Source: Ceratothoa steindachneri (taxonomy: Eukaryota > Arthropoda > Malacostraca > Isopoda > Cymothoidae). From it: a stretch of 64,000 bases of DNA. Shown in pieces: positions 1-10,269 of this stretch. A program made the position numbers and the translations under genes. Below the pieces are notes generated by a model. The model was not told the origin of the DNA. It saw nothing but the letters and a program-made list of their open reading frames with translations, and did no database searches. How positions within the stretch are numbered: the stretch's first letter is position 1; every line of letters begins with the position of its first letter. The stretch lies in NCBI GenBank assembly GCA_963969495.1, contig OZ018321.1, positions 134,191,015 through 134,255,014 on the forward strand. Reading direction: 5' to 3'.

Positions 1-755
1 CCCATCGTTCTCTTGGGCATTCATTCCTTGCCCAACGATTCTGTTTTTTCGCCATTCAGGGCAGGTACTCAGTGCTACCCTCCTCTGCCCATAGCCTTTA
101 ATTTCGTTTTTGTAATCAAAAGCCGATTCCAAGTTCACCAACGAACTTGCTAAAGCAATGTCGCAGATAGACCTTCCTCAGCTATCCGAATGACACGTGC
201 GTACAATGCCGTAACCATTCGTTCTTATAAAACTTGCGAGATGCAACGCAGGTGTGGGTCCGAGTCGATCGCATTCGTAAGCCATTAGAAGCGCTCTATG
301 CTGGTTATTTCCCAGTGTTCGAGCGCGACGATAAAATATAAAATATACAAGCTAGAACTTCCCAATGACAAGCGATAGACGGTCTCGATAGACAGACTAA
401 TTCCAGTAAAACTCCCGCTCTCGGAAAATAGCAGAGAACAGCATGCAAGTGCTCAGGCGGAAAATGGAAGTAGGATCCCAACTAGGCTGGAACAAGAACA
501 AAACTTCCAACAAGGAATCGTGAAGATCACAATAGCGAAAAGAAATTTTCGTCGGTTACATGTGGAAAAAGGGAATAATGATTCGAACGTCTATACGCCA
601 TCTGCGCCATCTGGTAGCCGTGTAATGTTTGCCAGTGACCCCTCATTTTTTACTTCTAGGAAGCCGAGTGCCTAACTGTAAACTAATAAAAAAAATCACT
701 CCAGTAAATGTAATTTCAGTATGGTGTCTGTATTCATATGTAGGGAAGAGCGATT
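1..755. other. No gene seen; left flank of Gmr1-A
   Basis: I find no convincing coding frame, RNA gene or recognisable element here. The sequence is of mixed composition without long simple repeats. It forms the left flank of the first LTR element. It could be an old, unrecognised repeat. Confidence 0.4.
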
Positions 756-1967
756 TGTGATGCGCTCACCTGTATCAGAGCCTAGTCCAATAGTACCTGT
801 AATAGAAACTCATGCTTTCCCCTTCATCCTGCGAGAGAGAGAAGAATGGCGTTCTTATCGCCCAACATTCCCGAGTATTATCTTCCCCCGCTTTAAGTTT
901 AATCAAGGAGGCTCAATCCCCCGTTTGCCTACAGGCGTCGATCTGGCCAGATTGAATAAGGCTTATGGGAAGATAAGATTTTTCCAAGCGCTACCGAGAC
1001 ATTCCCTGGAAGTCCCCCATTGTCCCCTACCCCGAGGGGCTGGCTCCAGCTATATATGCGATAGAATTTCGCGTTTGAATCAGATCCCGATTATCTTCGC
1101 GAGGCATCACGCCGATCCTGTCTCCCTTATGCACCTAGGAACTCTACCTCGATAACCCCGTTATTGTCCAGAAGAGGACAATATCCTTGAGTACCAAGGT
1201 TCATGCCCCAGGAGACACCAAGTCAACAGGGCCCCCCTGTTGTTCAGAAAGAGAACAACTTTAGAACAGTCATTGTTCTTCAAGCCCATTCGACAAGAAA
1301 TTGTTCTCGTTCCCCTGATATCACGTCAGTGGTAATTTAATTCCCCCCTTTTAACGCTCGTACTTCCGAGCCCCACTTCGCTCTCACTCATCGAAGTCAG
1401 TCCTTTCTCCCCTCGTTAAGGATAACCCCCTTAAAAAAACCCTCCTCCTGGGTAGGAAATCGCCAGTCGGACCGAAGCCATTCCTTCAAATCGCCTTCCT
1501 CTGCACGACGACCTTATAAATACGTAAGCTACGAATTGCATTTAACTAATTAACTTTGTGCCAACGTAACTCCGTGCTTTAATACGGATCTAGCCACCCC
1601 TTTCCCTTCTTGTTTGTTTTGTTATTTTAAATCCCTCCAAATCTTAATCCTCCGCTTAGTCAAATTTATCCCAAGACCTTTTTCATTTCATGTGTATCTC
1701 CAATTTTAATCCCCGGTCATGTAAATATTTTCCCTGTGTTGTTTTGTTAGATTAATTAATAAAATTCTATTTTATTAATGCTTGCAATATTATTTATCCT
1801 TGGGCTCCGTTCCACTTCTTAAGTATATTGAAGATAAATAAGCCCTCTCCAGGCCTATTTATTAACGTAGAATAATACACGGTTATCTGATTAAATCCCC
1901 GCACTCGAATATAGAATAATCCCCACAAAGAATAGATATATAGTATAGCGTCGGGAGCCTTTTCTAC

Positions 1968-1971
<4 letters not shown>
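756..1971 (+). repeat. 5' LTR of Gmr1-A
   Basis: Strongly similar to 7192-8488. It begins TGTGAT and ends CTACGACA, giving the TG...CA ends of an LTR. The first 50 bases or so do not match the 3' LTR even though both start TGTGAT; clear similarity begins near 805, so the outer end is diverged or replaced. It contains one GTTGTTC...GAACAAC hairpin unit near 1240-1310. About 70 bases present in the 3' LTR near 7800-7870 are absent here. Confidence 0.8.
1049..1060 (+). promoter_or_regulatory. Candidate TATA box in Gmr1-A 5' LTR
   Basis: CTATATATGC lies about 290 bases into the LTR. The matching position of the 3' LTR reads CTATTTATGC (about 7486-7495). Its place inside the LTR suits a promoter for the genomic transcript, but no start site can be read from sequence. 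Confidence 0.45.

Positions 1972-2016
<45 letters not shown>
1972..2016. repeat. (TA)n tract between 5' LTR and leader of Gmr1-A
   Basis: About 22 TA dinucleotides directly follow the LTR end CTACGACA. Equivalent tracts lie at the same place in Gmr1-B and Gmr1-C, so the tract belongs to the element and is not a chance neighbour. Confidence 0.9.
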
Positions 2017-2018
<2 letters not shown>

Positions 2019-2024
2019 TATTTA

Positions 2025-2040
2025 AATTTGGTGACAAGTG
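2025..2040 (+). promoter_or_regulatory. Primer-binding-like motif of Gmr1-A
   Basis: TTTGGTGACAAGTG lies after the TA tract. Gmr1-C has TTTGGTATCAAGTG and Gmr1-B has TGGTGTCAAGTG at the same place. The conserved TGGTnnCAAGTG resembles a tRNA-complementary primer site, but it stands some 55 bases from the LTR edge, whereas such sites normally touch it. The priming tRNA is not identified. The leader continues to 2370 with no coding. Confidence 0.45.
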
Positions 2041-2370
2041 TGTAAGGTGTAACGCTATATCTTTGCAAACACTGGTCTCAGTCAAATGAAGCATAGTGTT
2101 ATGCGTTATAAGAATAGAGTATATTAAATCCCATTTTTTAACGATTGCTATCCCCTTTTGAAAACTTAAGAAACTGGAGTAGCTCAAGGAAGTGGTATAA
2201 TAATTTGTTCTAGTGTTTTTTTGTGTTTATTTTATTCATTGGTTATCTAGGTCTAGAAACCAATTTGGAATAGGTCATTGCTCATATTTAGGTAGGCCGA
2301 TTCTCTAGAAGGCATACTTCTTACCGCAAAGGAATTTAGTTGGTTGACTACTGCCTACCAAGAGCAAATA

Positions 2371-3452
2371 TGAGTCAGTTTGAAATCTTCAAAGCGCAAG
2401 GAGAATCCTTGGGACTTTCCGGAAGAGAATTTATTGAGTACATCTAAGAGGAGCAACGAACAGAAAGAGAAAAGTTAAGAGAATAAAGGCAAAGAGAAGG
2501 AGAAGAGAAAGAAAGAGAAATTCAACGAGAAGAAAGAGAAAGAGAAATTCAACGAGAAGAAAGAGAAAGAGTAATTCAACGAGAAGAGAGAGAAATAAAA
2601 ATTCAACGAGAAGAAAGAGAAAGAGAGGAACGAAGAAGGCAAGCCGATCTTCACTATGAGCTTGAAATGGCACGCGTACAAGCTGAAACACAATCAGTTA
2701 GTTTACGTTCAGAAGCCCCGTCCAATCCCCCACTTAAGCTCCCCAATTTCAGGGATGGAGAGGATTTCGGAGCATTTTTATCGCACTTCGAAAAGATCCT
2801 TGAAATCAACAACCTGGACTTGGAGGCCGAAGGCGTAGTGAGGTTACTGCCCCTCTTAAATTCCAAATTGTGCGACATCTTCATTTCCCTACCATCGGAT
2901 TGTACAATTGACTACAGTACATTAAAAGCCGAGTTATTGGCCGCTCATAATATGACTCCCGATTTCTACAGACAGGAATTTCGAGGAGGTCGTATTAAAC
3001 TCAGACCGACGTTCCGTCAATTCAGATACATTCTACAGAGGAATTTTAAATTTTGGTTAGAATCCTCAAAAGTTGCTCCTGACTACGAGTCCTTAACAGA
3101 CTTCGTGTTGTGGGATCAATTTTTGGCGTCTCTCCCGACCGAGATCCGCGCGTTTGTCAAGCATCGTCGGTGCCAGTCCTTTAAAGAATGTACCGAAGAA
3201 GCGGATGTCTATGCTGCCAGCCATAATTTGTACCCCAAGGACAGAAAGAAGGAAGGATTCGTGCCCCTTCACAGGAAAGCCAACGAAGTTTTCGGGACCC
3301 GTAAAACCCCAAAACTTCTTCCCCTCAAACCAGCAACGGGACATCAAACCTCCCATTAAGATTTCTCCACCATCACTCTTCCCGAAGCGACCGATCATAT
3401 GCTTCACCTGTGGTGTAGAAAACCACATGAGATGGAATTGCCCCTAAAATTC
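2371..3452 (+). pseudogene. Gmr1-A gag: coiled coil, SCAN-like capsid, CCHC knuckle
   Basis: The structural protein of the element's intracellular particle. The start at 2371 is chosen because the first residues (MSQFEIFKAQGESLGL) match the starts of Gmr1-C at 52785 and Gmr1-B at 12088. A stop near 2446 (TAA where Gmr1-C has CAA) and later frameshifts break it. An Arg/Glu-rich coiled coil built from 27-base repeats follows (about 2500-2640). The capsid region (about 2740-3240) has the helical pattern and the FRQFRYILQRNF and WDQFLASLPTEIRAF motifs reminiscent of a SCAN domain. A single CX2CX4HX4C knuckle (CFTCGVENHMRWNC) lies near 3400-3445 in another frame. It is broken but recognisable over its whole length. 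Confidence 0.8.
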
Positions 3453-3513
3453 TAGGCTTAAAAACGGCCCAGCCCATCAAGCTCACCAGATTAATGCCAC
3501 CCCGGCTTCCCCG

Positions 3514-4074
3514 GTGGTGCATACCCAAGGATCAACTTCTCCCTCTCCGTCAGGGCACCAGGTAAATTTTATTTTTGATAAAAGTTCCCCGAGAACTTTA
3601 AAATTTGAGGAGGGCAGCGTGAACGGCTGCCGAGTATCTACCCTCGTCAGGGACACAGGGTGCACTTGTTTCATCGTGTCCGACGAGCTCCTTCCCCCAG
3701 TGGACCCTAACCACGAAAAATTTGCGGTGGTATATGACTACCTTGGGCGGGCGAACCGATTCCCCGTCGTTAAATGTTTTCTGCATTGTCAGTATTTTGA
3801 TAGCTGGGCTGAAGTTATTTCGACACCTATAAAGTTTTGTTCAGTACTTATAGGGCACAGCCCTCAAGTAAGCTCCGACCCTGTGTCCCAGGCCGCCCTT
3901 ACTCGAGCCCGAGCGAAGAAGGAAGCACAGGAGCCCGTCCCCCTCAGAACCCTGATACCGTCCGAATTCTCGGAGAGCCTTAACCAGGATTTTAGGTCCG
4001 CACAAAAGGAGTGTGAGACGCTAACACCCTTATGGGGTAAGGCCCAAAACAATGACAAGGAGACTGTTCGTTGA
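3514..4074 (+). pseudogene. Gmr1-A aspartic protease region
   Basis: Retroelement aspartic proteases mature the Gag-Pol polyprotein. The catalytic signature is read directly as LVRDTGCTCFIVSD near 3636-3690, with the DTG triad. About 40 codons before it and 130 after it are open. The matching region occurs in Gmr1-B (minus, about 10700) and Gmr1-C (about 54110), each also with DTG. The frame ends at 4074, and integrase follows with no RT between, which fixes the pol gene order. The segment after the protease core (about 3880-4060) is a Pro/Glu-rich linker with SAQKEC conserved among the copies. Confidence 0.8.
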
Positions 4075-4182
4075 CCCCAAATAATAAGGTGTCTGGAGCA
4101 AGGTGGTCTACTCTACCGATCCGCTGAGGACAGTAATAACGCTGTTACAACGGCCTTATGCCTTCCACGATAACATGTACCT

Positions 4183-5490
4183 ATAGTGCTAAAAATAGCT
4201 CATGACAGCATCTTTTCCGGTCACTTTAGTCATATCAAAATGGGCCAGCGTATCTTTAAATATGTTTACTGTCCGGGTGCTGCAGCTGACATCTCAAAGC
4301 ATTGTCAATCATGCGATGTGTGTCAGAAGACGTCCGCTAAGGGGCGGGTCAAACCTGCTCCCTTACAAAGGGGACCAGTCATCACTGAACCCTTCTCCAG
4401 AGTGGCCATCGACCTGGTTGGTTCTATCCACCCCCCTTCGAGTGAAGGGCACAGCTACATTTTTACTTTGGTTGATTTTGCTACCCGCTTCCCCGAGGCA
4501 GTCCCCCTTCGCCGAATCGACAGTATTTCTTGCGCCGAGGCCTTAATTTCCATCTTTTCAAGGGTATGCGTCGCCAAGGAAATACTCTCAGACAGAGGAC
4601 GGCATAACCTCCGAGTTGATGGATTATGTAGGGAAGCTGCTTATGGTAAAGCCACTTTTTACTACCCCCTACCGGCCACAGCCAAACGGAATGTGTGGAA
4701 AAATTAAACGGAAATCTAAAATCAATTATTAAGAAGATTTGTGCCGAGCAGCCTCGCGAATGACACCGATATCTCCCGGTCGCCCTATTCGCCTATCGAG
4801 AAATTCCTCATCGTACATTAGGCTTCGCACCGTTCAAGCTCCTTTATAGACGTAATGTACGCGGATCACTCTGCATTTTAAAGGAGTTGCTAACCAAGCC
4901 CCAACTGGACCAATAACTTCAGTCATCATAGGTCTATATCTTAGATCTACGCCAGAGGTCCGAGAAATGCGCGAACATCGCCTATGAAAATGCCGACGTC
5001 AATTTGTACAAATATAAAACCTATTTTGATGTCAGGTCGGAAGATAGGAAATTTAAGCCCGGTGATGAGGTACTCCTGCTCCTTCCCACCGCGAGTAATA
5101 AATTACTGAGCCAATGGAAAGGTCCATACTCGGTCCGCGAGGTACGAGGACCGGTAGATTACCTAGTTAGTACCCCAACATGCGATAAACTCTACCACGT
5201 TAACTTATTAAAGAAATACCACCAACGCGCCCATGGAGATACGTTCGTAGCACTGGACGAAAAATCGTTGCTTGAAGAGGATTACCCCGCGGAGTCCCTT
5301 AATGTCATTCAAACGGTGTGCATACAACCTAATGACGATTACCCTCTTCCTTCCCAACCAGGCGAGTCTTTTGAACCCTCTGACATGGATATCGACGCAC
5401 GGCTGATACCGCATCAAAAGAGTCAGCTACATCAATTACGCCAAGCTTTTAACGCCGAAGGAGATAATTTGATTAGTTTAAACATAATAT
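4183..5490 (+). pseudogene. Gmr1-A integrase, frameshifted, placed before RT
   Basis: Integrase joins element cDNA to the genome. The N-terminal HHCC zinc domain is visible near 4195-4335 (HDSIFSGH then CQSCDVCQK). The catalytic core shows the first Asp in VAIDLVGSI (near 4410) and the second in ILSDRG (near 4590). The frame then shifts, and the region expected to hold the catalytic Glu (near 4690) is read in another frame. The C-terminal part (5004-5230) has the GPF/Y-type module, seen as SQWKGPYSVREV and YHVNLLKKY. It runs on into a linker (5230-5490) whose end resembles the sequence leading into RT. The GPF/Y module is followed by RT and not by the 3' LTR, unlike ordinary Ty3/gypsy. Confidence 0.85.
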
Positions 5491-5499
5491 AACCTTCCA

Positions 5500-6674
5500 T
5501 CTCTAGTTAATGCTCCGCACTCGTCATGGTCAATAAACCTGATGGCTCTTATCGGATGTGCATCGACTTCTGGAAGTTAAATTCGGTAACTGTGTTCGAC
5601 GCCGAGCCCATCCCGTTGGTAGATCAAAACCTCCACCTTTTTGAAGACGCTAATTTCATCTCAGAACTTGATTTGTGCAAGGCATATTACCAAATTCTAC
5701 TCCAGCCCAATGTGAAAGCATATACCACCTTTGCTACTGAGAAAGGCTTAAGGCAATTTAAGCACCTTCCTTTTAGTCTCGTGACCGCTTGCAGTAACTA
5801 TAACCGTCTCATGAGAAGGTTGTTAGATTGACTTCCGAATGTCTCCTTTTACTTTGATAACGTCTACGTCGCTACTCGTGAATGGAGTCATCATCTAACT
5901 ACCCTACTAGCTCTCTTCGAGTGATTGAGCGAAAATGGCCTCACCATTGGCCCCAACAAATGCCATTTTACCCACGAAACCATAAAATACTTGGGTTTTA
6001 AAATAGGACAAAGCCAGTTAGGTCCACATGAGGACAAGATTAAGGCAATCGCCGACATGCCCCTCCCGAATACTAAGAAACAATTAAGATCATTCCTAGG
6101 ATCAGCTTCTTAATATCGGCGATTTGTCTCAAATTTCGCTGCAATCTCGGCGACCCTCAGCACCCTCTTAAAAAAGAATTCCCCCGATCGACTACGATGG
6201 AATGATGTCGTTATTTTGCATATTAACCAGCTCAAGAGTAAGTTCATTTCTTCCCCCATTTTGAAGTTGCCCAACCCGGAAAAATCCTTTTGGATTAGGA
6301 CCGACGCGAGCAACGAGGGCATTGGGGGTGTACTCCTCCAATATGAGTATGACGGAACGAGTCGTCCAGTTGCATACGCTAGTCGCCAGCTATTACCACG
6401 CGAAAAGAGATATGCCACTATAGAGAAGGAAGCTCTAGCTATTATTTGAGTTATTGAAAAATTTAAAATGTATTTAATAGGAAAAGAATTTCGGATAGGA
6501 ACTGACCATCGCCCGCTGGCCTATATTCGGAATGTACGAAACTCCAACGGCCGAATTATGCGCTGGAGTCTACTCTTGCAAGAGTATCAATCTAAAATAA
6601 ATTATATAAAAGGTTCCAATAATCAGGTCGCTGACGCACTCAGTAAGAAGTTTTTACAGATTAGTGCAGATTAA
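5500..6674 (+). pseudogene. Gmr1-A reverse transcriptase and RNase H
   Basis: Copies element RNA to DNA. RT is recognised from the KPDGSYRMCIDFWKLN segment (5533-5580), the ELDLCKAYYQI segment (near 5668) and the catalytic box near 5850-5862. That box reads YFDN, so the second Asp of YxDD is lost. The thumb and connection follow to about 6120. RNase H starts near 6290 with TDASNEGIGG and contains IEKEAL, TDHRP and NQVADALS. In-frame stops lie near 5829, 5922, 6112 and 6447. Three of these are TGA at conserved tryptophans, and at 6447 Gmr1-C still has TGG. Coding ends at 6674, close to the 3' LTR, so RNase H is the last pol domain. Confidence 0.87.
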
Positions 6675-7179
6675 TTTGTAATTCGTAGGATTAGGATTTC
6701 CATGTGTGTATGTATATACCGTCTTATACGACTTAATTGGATTCTCATGTAATATAATTAGTTTAATTGAATGTAAATGTCAGAATTTCTTAGCTCAATG
6801 TCTATTTTTTTTTCTTATGTTGATACATTTGTACCCATTAATCTACGCATAAATTCGTTTGTCCCATATGAATTTTTGGGGGGTATTAACCTTTTTGTAA
6901 GCACTCGAAATTAGCAATTTTCGCAATTTTTTATTTCATGTCATTATAACGCCATGTATGAATTTTATATTATTCTATTGTTCCCCCATGTCTCTTTTAT
7001 GGCTAAGATTGTATTAAGGGTTAGTTTCCCTTATAGTCAAATGATCGACATAATCATAAGTATTGATGTAAATGGTAGCTGGGTGCATGGAAGGTCGATC
7101 GATGCAAGAATGTGAGTTCCCCAAAACGGAGCTCTATGGTTGTCCCTTCTCTCTCGTTTCGAAGTGACAACTTCCACCC
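6675..7179 (+). other. Gmr1-A 3' untranslated region
   Basis: AT-rich and non-coding. It links RNase H to the polypurine tract. A similar stretch occurs in Gmr1-C at 55535-55940. I see no env-like frame. Confidence 0.6.
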
Positions 7180-7191
7180 GGAAAGGAGGGG
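7180..7191 (+). promoter_or_regulatory. Polypurine tract of Gmr1-A
   Basis: GGAAAGGAGGGG stands immediately before the 3' LTR start TGTGATAG. Such tracts prime plus-strand DNA synthesis. Gmr1-C has GGAATGGAGGGG at the same place. Confidence 0.85.
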
Positions 7192-8484
7192 TGTGATAGA
7201 ATTGCCTAAGGTGGCCGCGCCTCGCTTCTATGACATATTGAAACTCATGCTTCCCACGTTCATCCTGCGAGAGAGAGAAGAATGGTGTTCTTATCGCCCA
7301 CCTTTCCCGAGTATTATCTTCCCCCGCTTTAAGTTTAATCAAGGAGGTTCAATCCCCCGTTTGCCTACAGGCGTCGATCTGGCCAGATTGAATTAGGCTT
7401 ATGGAAAGATAAGATTTTTCCAAGCGCTAACGGGACATTCCATGGAAGTCCCCCATTGTCCCCTACCCCGAGGGGCTGGCTCCGGCTATTTATGCGATAG
7501 AATTTCGCGTTTGAATCAGATCCCGATTATCTTCGCGAGGAATCACGCCGATCCTGTCTCTCTTGTGAACCTAAGAACTCTACCTCGATAACCCCCTTAT
7601 TGTCCAGAAGAGGACAATATCCTTGAGTACCAAGGTTCGTGCCCCGAGAGACACCAAGTCAACGGGGCCTCCCTGTTGTTCAGAGAGAGAGAACAACTTT
7701 AGAACAGTCATTGTTCTTCGAGCCCGTTCGACAAGAAACGGTTCTCGTTCCCCTGATATCACGTCAGTGGTAATTTAATTCCCCCCTTTTAACATTCTTC
7801 AAGAGAACGCTCGGTTACACAAATAACCTCAATTGTTCATCCAGAACATCTCCGGTATCCTGACTCCAGGATCGCTCGTACTTCCGAGCCCCACTTCACT
7901 CTCACTCATCGAAGTCAGTCCTTCCCCCCTCGTTAAGGATAACCCCCTTAAAAAAACCCTCCTCCCGGGTAGGAAATTGCCAGTCGGACCGAAGCCATTC
8001 CTTCAAATCGCCTTCCTCTGCACGACAACCTTATAAATACGTAAGCTACGAATTGCATTTAACTATTTAACTTTGTGCCAATGGAACTCCGTGCTTTAAT
8101 ACAGATCTAGCCACCCCTTTCCCTTCTTGTTTGTTTTGTTATTTTATATCCCTCCAAATCTTAATTCTCCGCTTAGGCAAATTTGTTCCATGACCTTTTT
8201 CATTTCATGTGTATCTCCAATTTTAATCCCCGGTCATGCAAATATTTTCCCTGTGTTGCTTTGTTAGATTAATTATTAAATTTCTTTTTCACTAATGCTT
8301 GCAATATTATTTATCCTTGGGCTCCGTTCCACTTCTTAAGTATATTGAAGATAAATAAGCCCCGTTCAGGCCTATTTATTAACGTAGAATAATACACGGT
8401 TATCTGATTAAATCCCCGCACTCGAATATAGAATAATCCCCACAAAGAATAGATATATAGTGTATCGTCGGGAGCCTTTTCTAC

Positions 8485-8488
<4 letters not shown>
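7192..8488 (+). repeat. 3' LTR of Gmr1-A
   Basis: Begins TGTGATAGAA right after the polypurine tract and ends CTACGACA, about 1297 bases. It matches the 5' LTR from about 805 on, with scattered substitutions and about 70 extra bases near 7800-7870. It has one GTTGTTC...GAACAAC hairpin unit near 7673. The Gmr1-C LTRs share the ends and overall design. Confidence 0.85.
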
Positions 8489-8559
<71 letters not shown>

Positions 8560-8725
8560 TATTTAAATTTGGTGACAAGTGTGTAAGGTATAACGCTATA
8601 TCTTTGCAAACACTAGTCTCATTCGAGTGAAGCATAGTGTTATACGTTATAAGAATAGAATATATTAAATCCCCTTTTTTTCATGATTGCTATCTCCTTT
8701 TGAAACCTAAGAAGCTGGAGTAGCT
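8489..8725 (+). repeat. (TA)n plus truncated second Gmr1-A leader after the 3' LTR
   Basis: After the 3' LTR there is a (TA)n tract (8489-8556), then about 170 bases matching the 5' leader at 2017-2180, including TTTGGTGACAAGTG and the GGAGTAGCTT stretch. The match stops at about 8725. This is what an LTR-internal-LTR-internal tandem leaves if the second internal region is deleted. Confidence 0.75.
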
Positions 8726-8734
8726 TATAAATAT

Positions 8735-8739
8735 GTAAT
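8735..8739. repeat. Target-site duplication, left, of Gmr1-B
   Basis: GTAAT directly before the left LTR. It is repeated directly after the right LTR at 13586-13590. Five bases is the usual duplication for Ty3/gypsy elements. Confidence 0.85.
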
Positions 8740-9681
8740 TGTCGTGGTATGACATTACATTATATCAATACCATATTATATCTATGGGAGAGGACCAATA
8801 ACTTGAAAGCGAATCGACAAAAGGGACGGAAAGCCACGCGTTCAGACGAGCGGAGTAACGATAGAGTGCAAAGAGGTCAGGTAAATTATGGACAATGGCA
8901 AAGTTCAAGGTTATTTAAAGAGACATGTACAAAAATAAAATTTTATTTACACAAAAAAATTAATAAGAGAATTGAAGGGTAAAATTACCTCAGAGAATTA
9001 ACGGGCCAAAAATTACATCAATAAACGAAGGGGGCGGGGGGAATTAACTCAATTGGGTTACTAGAGGGTTGGGGGTTGGCTTACGGATGTCTTCTGCTCT
9101 TGAGGTGAGGCCACTCGAACTTCAATGCGGGAGGTTGGAGTGATGACGATTCTCCAAAAGCGACGGGGGCGGGGTAACTTCCGGTCCAGGGGAAAGTATT
9201 TCGGCTACCCGAAATGAGTTGGGCTTCGACAGGAGTTAATGAAAGAAGTCGGGAAAATCACTCGGGGCGATCTTTCAGTGGAATTAACCCTGGCCGGGCT
9301 AGTTCCAAATACACAAAATAGTCCAGCTCTCACTTTGCTATGTTGCTAGCACTTGACTTGGAACCATGGGAAAATCTTATTGGTTCTAGCGAGACTTCTC
9401 AACTCTGTGCGTCTTCCGGGGAGTCGAGCGTTATTTATATCCGAGGCTCTCCCCGGAGTTGGGGGTTAGCGGGAAACAGCTCTACTCTCGAAGGGCCTCG
9501 AATCTTCTGGCAGAGCTATTTTAGCCCGCATAAAGGTGAATCGTGGGGGACTCGATTCGAGGCTACCGCTTGTGGAAGGAGGGGGGGGGGGTAGGCTTAC
9601 CACTTTAGTCTTAGCCGGGCTTTTTGCTGCACATGGGAGTTCCTTTCTGCTAAAGATTTTCCACGTGGGGATTCCCTCACA
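8740..9681 (-). repeat. 3' LTR of Gmr1-B (left copy)
   Basis: About 942 bases, closely matching 12636-13585. On the plus strand it starts TGTCGTGG and ends CCCTCACA, so on the element strand it runs TGTGAGGG to CCACGACA. The ends are fixed by the GTAAT duplication on the outer side. Confidence 0.88.
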
Positions 9682-10040
9682 TATCTCCCAACCGAAAGAT
9701 GATGCTTTACAGAGCAGTTGCGTAGGAAACGATCATCAAACTAGAATTATCAAAGGTCTAGGGAAATTCTGACTTTGTACGACAGGTGTACACACAAAAA
9801 AACCCGTAAATATGAGCTTAGCGGGGAATTTACGGACATAAGCCTTAAACAGGTCGATTATAGAGTATTTAACTAATACAATTTAAAAAAAAAAGAAAAA
9901 TCACAGGAGAACATTGGCGACATTTCAGTGGAACCCCCCCAAAAGGATACAATTAAATAGAGGCATAAATATGGGACAAAAAAAAACTCAACAATTTAGT
10001 GGACCAAAAAAAAAAGAAATCATAATTAGGAACATTAATG
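9682..10040 (-). other. Gmr1-B 3' non-coding region
   Basis: An A-rich non-coding stretch between the integrase remnant and the 3' LTR. The sequence just before the LTR on the element strand is only weakly purine-rich, so a polypurine tract is not secure. Confidence 0.5.
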
Positions 10041-10265
10041 AGATAATATATATATACAATTCACGTGGAAAACCTTCGCTCTCGCTAAAGTATGGATGAG
10101 GTAATCCACGGATCCTCTAGCCTCAAGGACAGAGTAGGGTCCCTTTTACTGGCTAAGGATTTTGTTGCTTCCCGTAGGAAGTAGTACCAGCACCTTCGCG
10201 CCAGGCTTGAATTTTCGTTCTCGTGACTTAAGGTCCAATTAGGTCTCAAAACTCTCAATAAGTCC
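10040..10265 (-). pseudogene. Gmr1-B integrase C-terminal remnant
   Basis: Read on the minus strand, this matches the GPF/Y-type end of the Gmr1-A integrase: short blocks RERKFKPG, LLPTGSNK, KGPYSVLEARG and VFHVN in the same order and spacing. The conserved Trp before KGPY is a stop codon. Nothing of the zinc domain or catalytic core remains. It lies after the protease and not after an RT, supporting the same unusual order as in Gmr1-A. Confidence 0.7.
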
Positions 10266-10269
10266 TTCT

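Larger units (their letters stand above)
756..8488 (+). mobile_element. Gmr1-A: Ty3/gypsy element of the Gmr1 type, both LTRs present, inactive
   Basis: A 7.7-kb LTR retrotransposon. Between two similar long LTRs lie a gag with a coiled-coil N terminus, a SCAN-like capsid and one CCHC knuckle, then an aspartic protease, integrase, reverse transcriptase and RNase H, followed by a polypurine tract. Integrase precedes RT, which is the reverse of most Ty3/gypsy elements and the hallmark of the Gmr1 clade. All frames carry stops and frameshifts, so it cannot encode a working polyprotein. No target-site duplication is visible, because the 3' LTR runs into a second leader copy. It shares sequence with Gmr1-C and more distantly with Gmr1-B. 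No env-like frame is present. Confidence 0.85.

Noticed and set aside
2431..2693. Minus-strand Leu/Phe-rich open frames
   Set aside because: They are the antisense of the Arg/Glu-rich gag coiled coil of Gmr1-A. The same holds for the frames near 11790-12036, 45795-46454 and 52890-53108.
2654..2884. Minus-strand and alternate-frame ORFs inside element genes
   Set aside because: They overlap better-supported gag, pol or LINE frames and have no motifs of their own.
5829..6449. Alternative genetic code with TGA as tryptophan
   Set aside because: The same elements use TGG for Trp elsewhere, a sister copy has TGG at a TGA site, and other stop types and frameshifts are present. Decay explains it.
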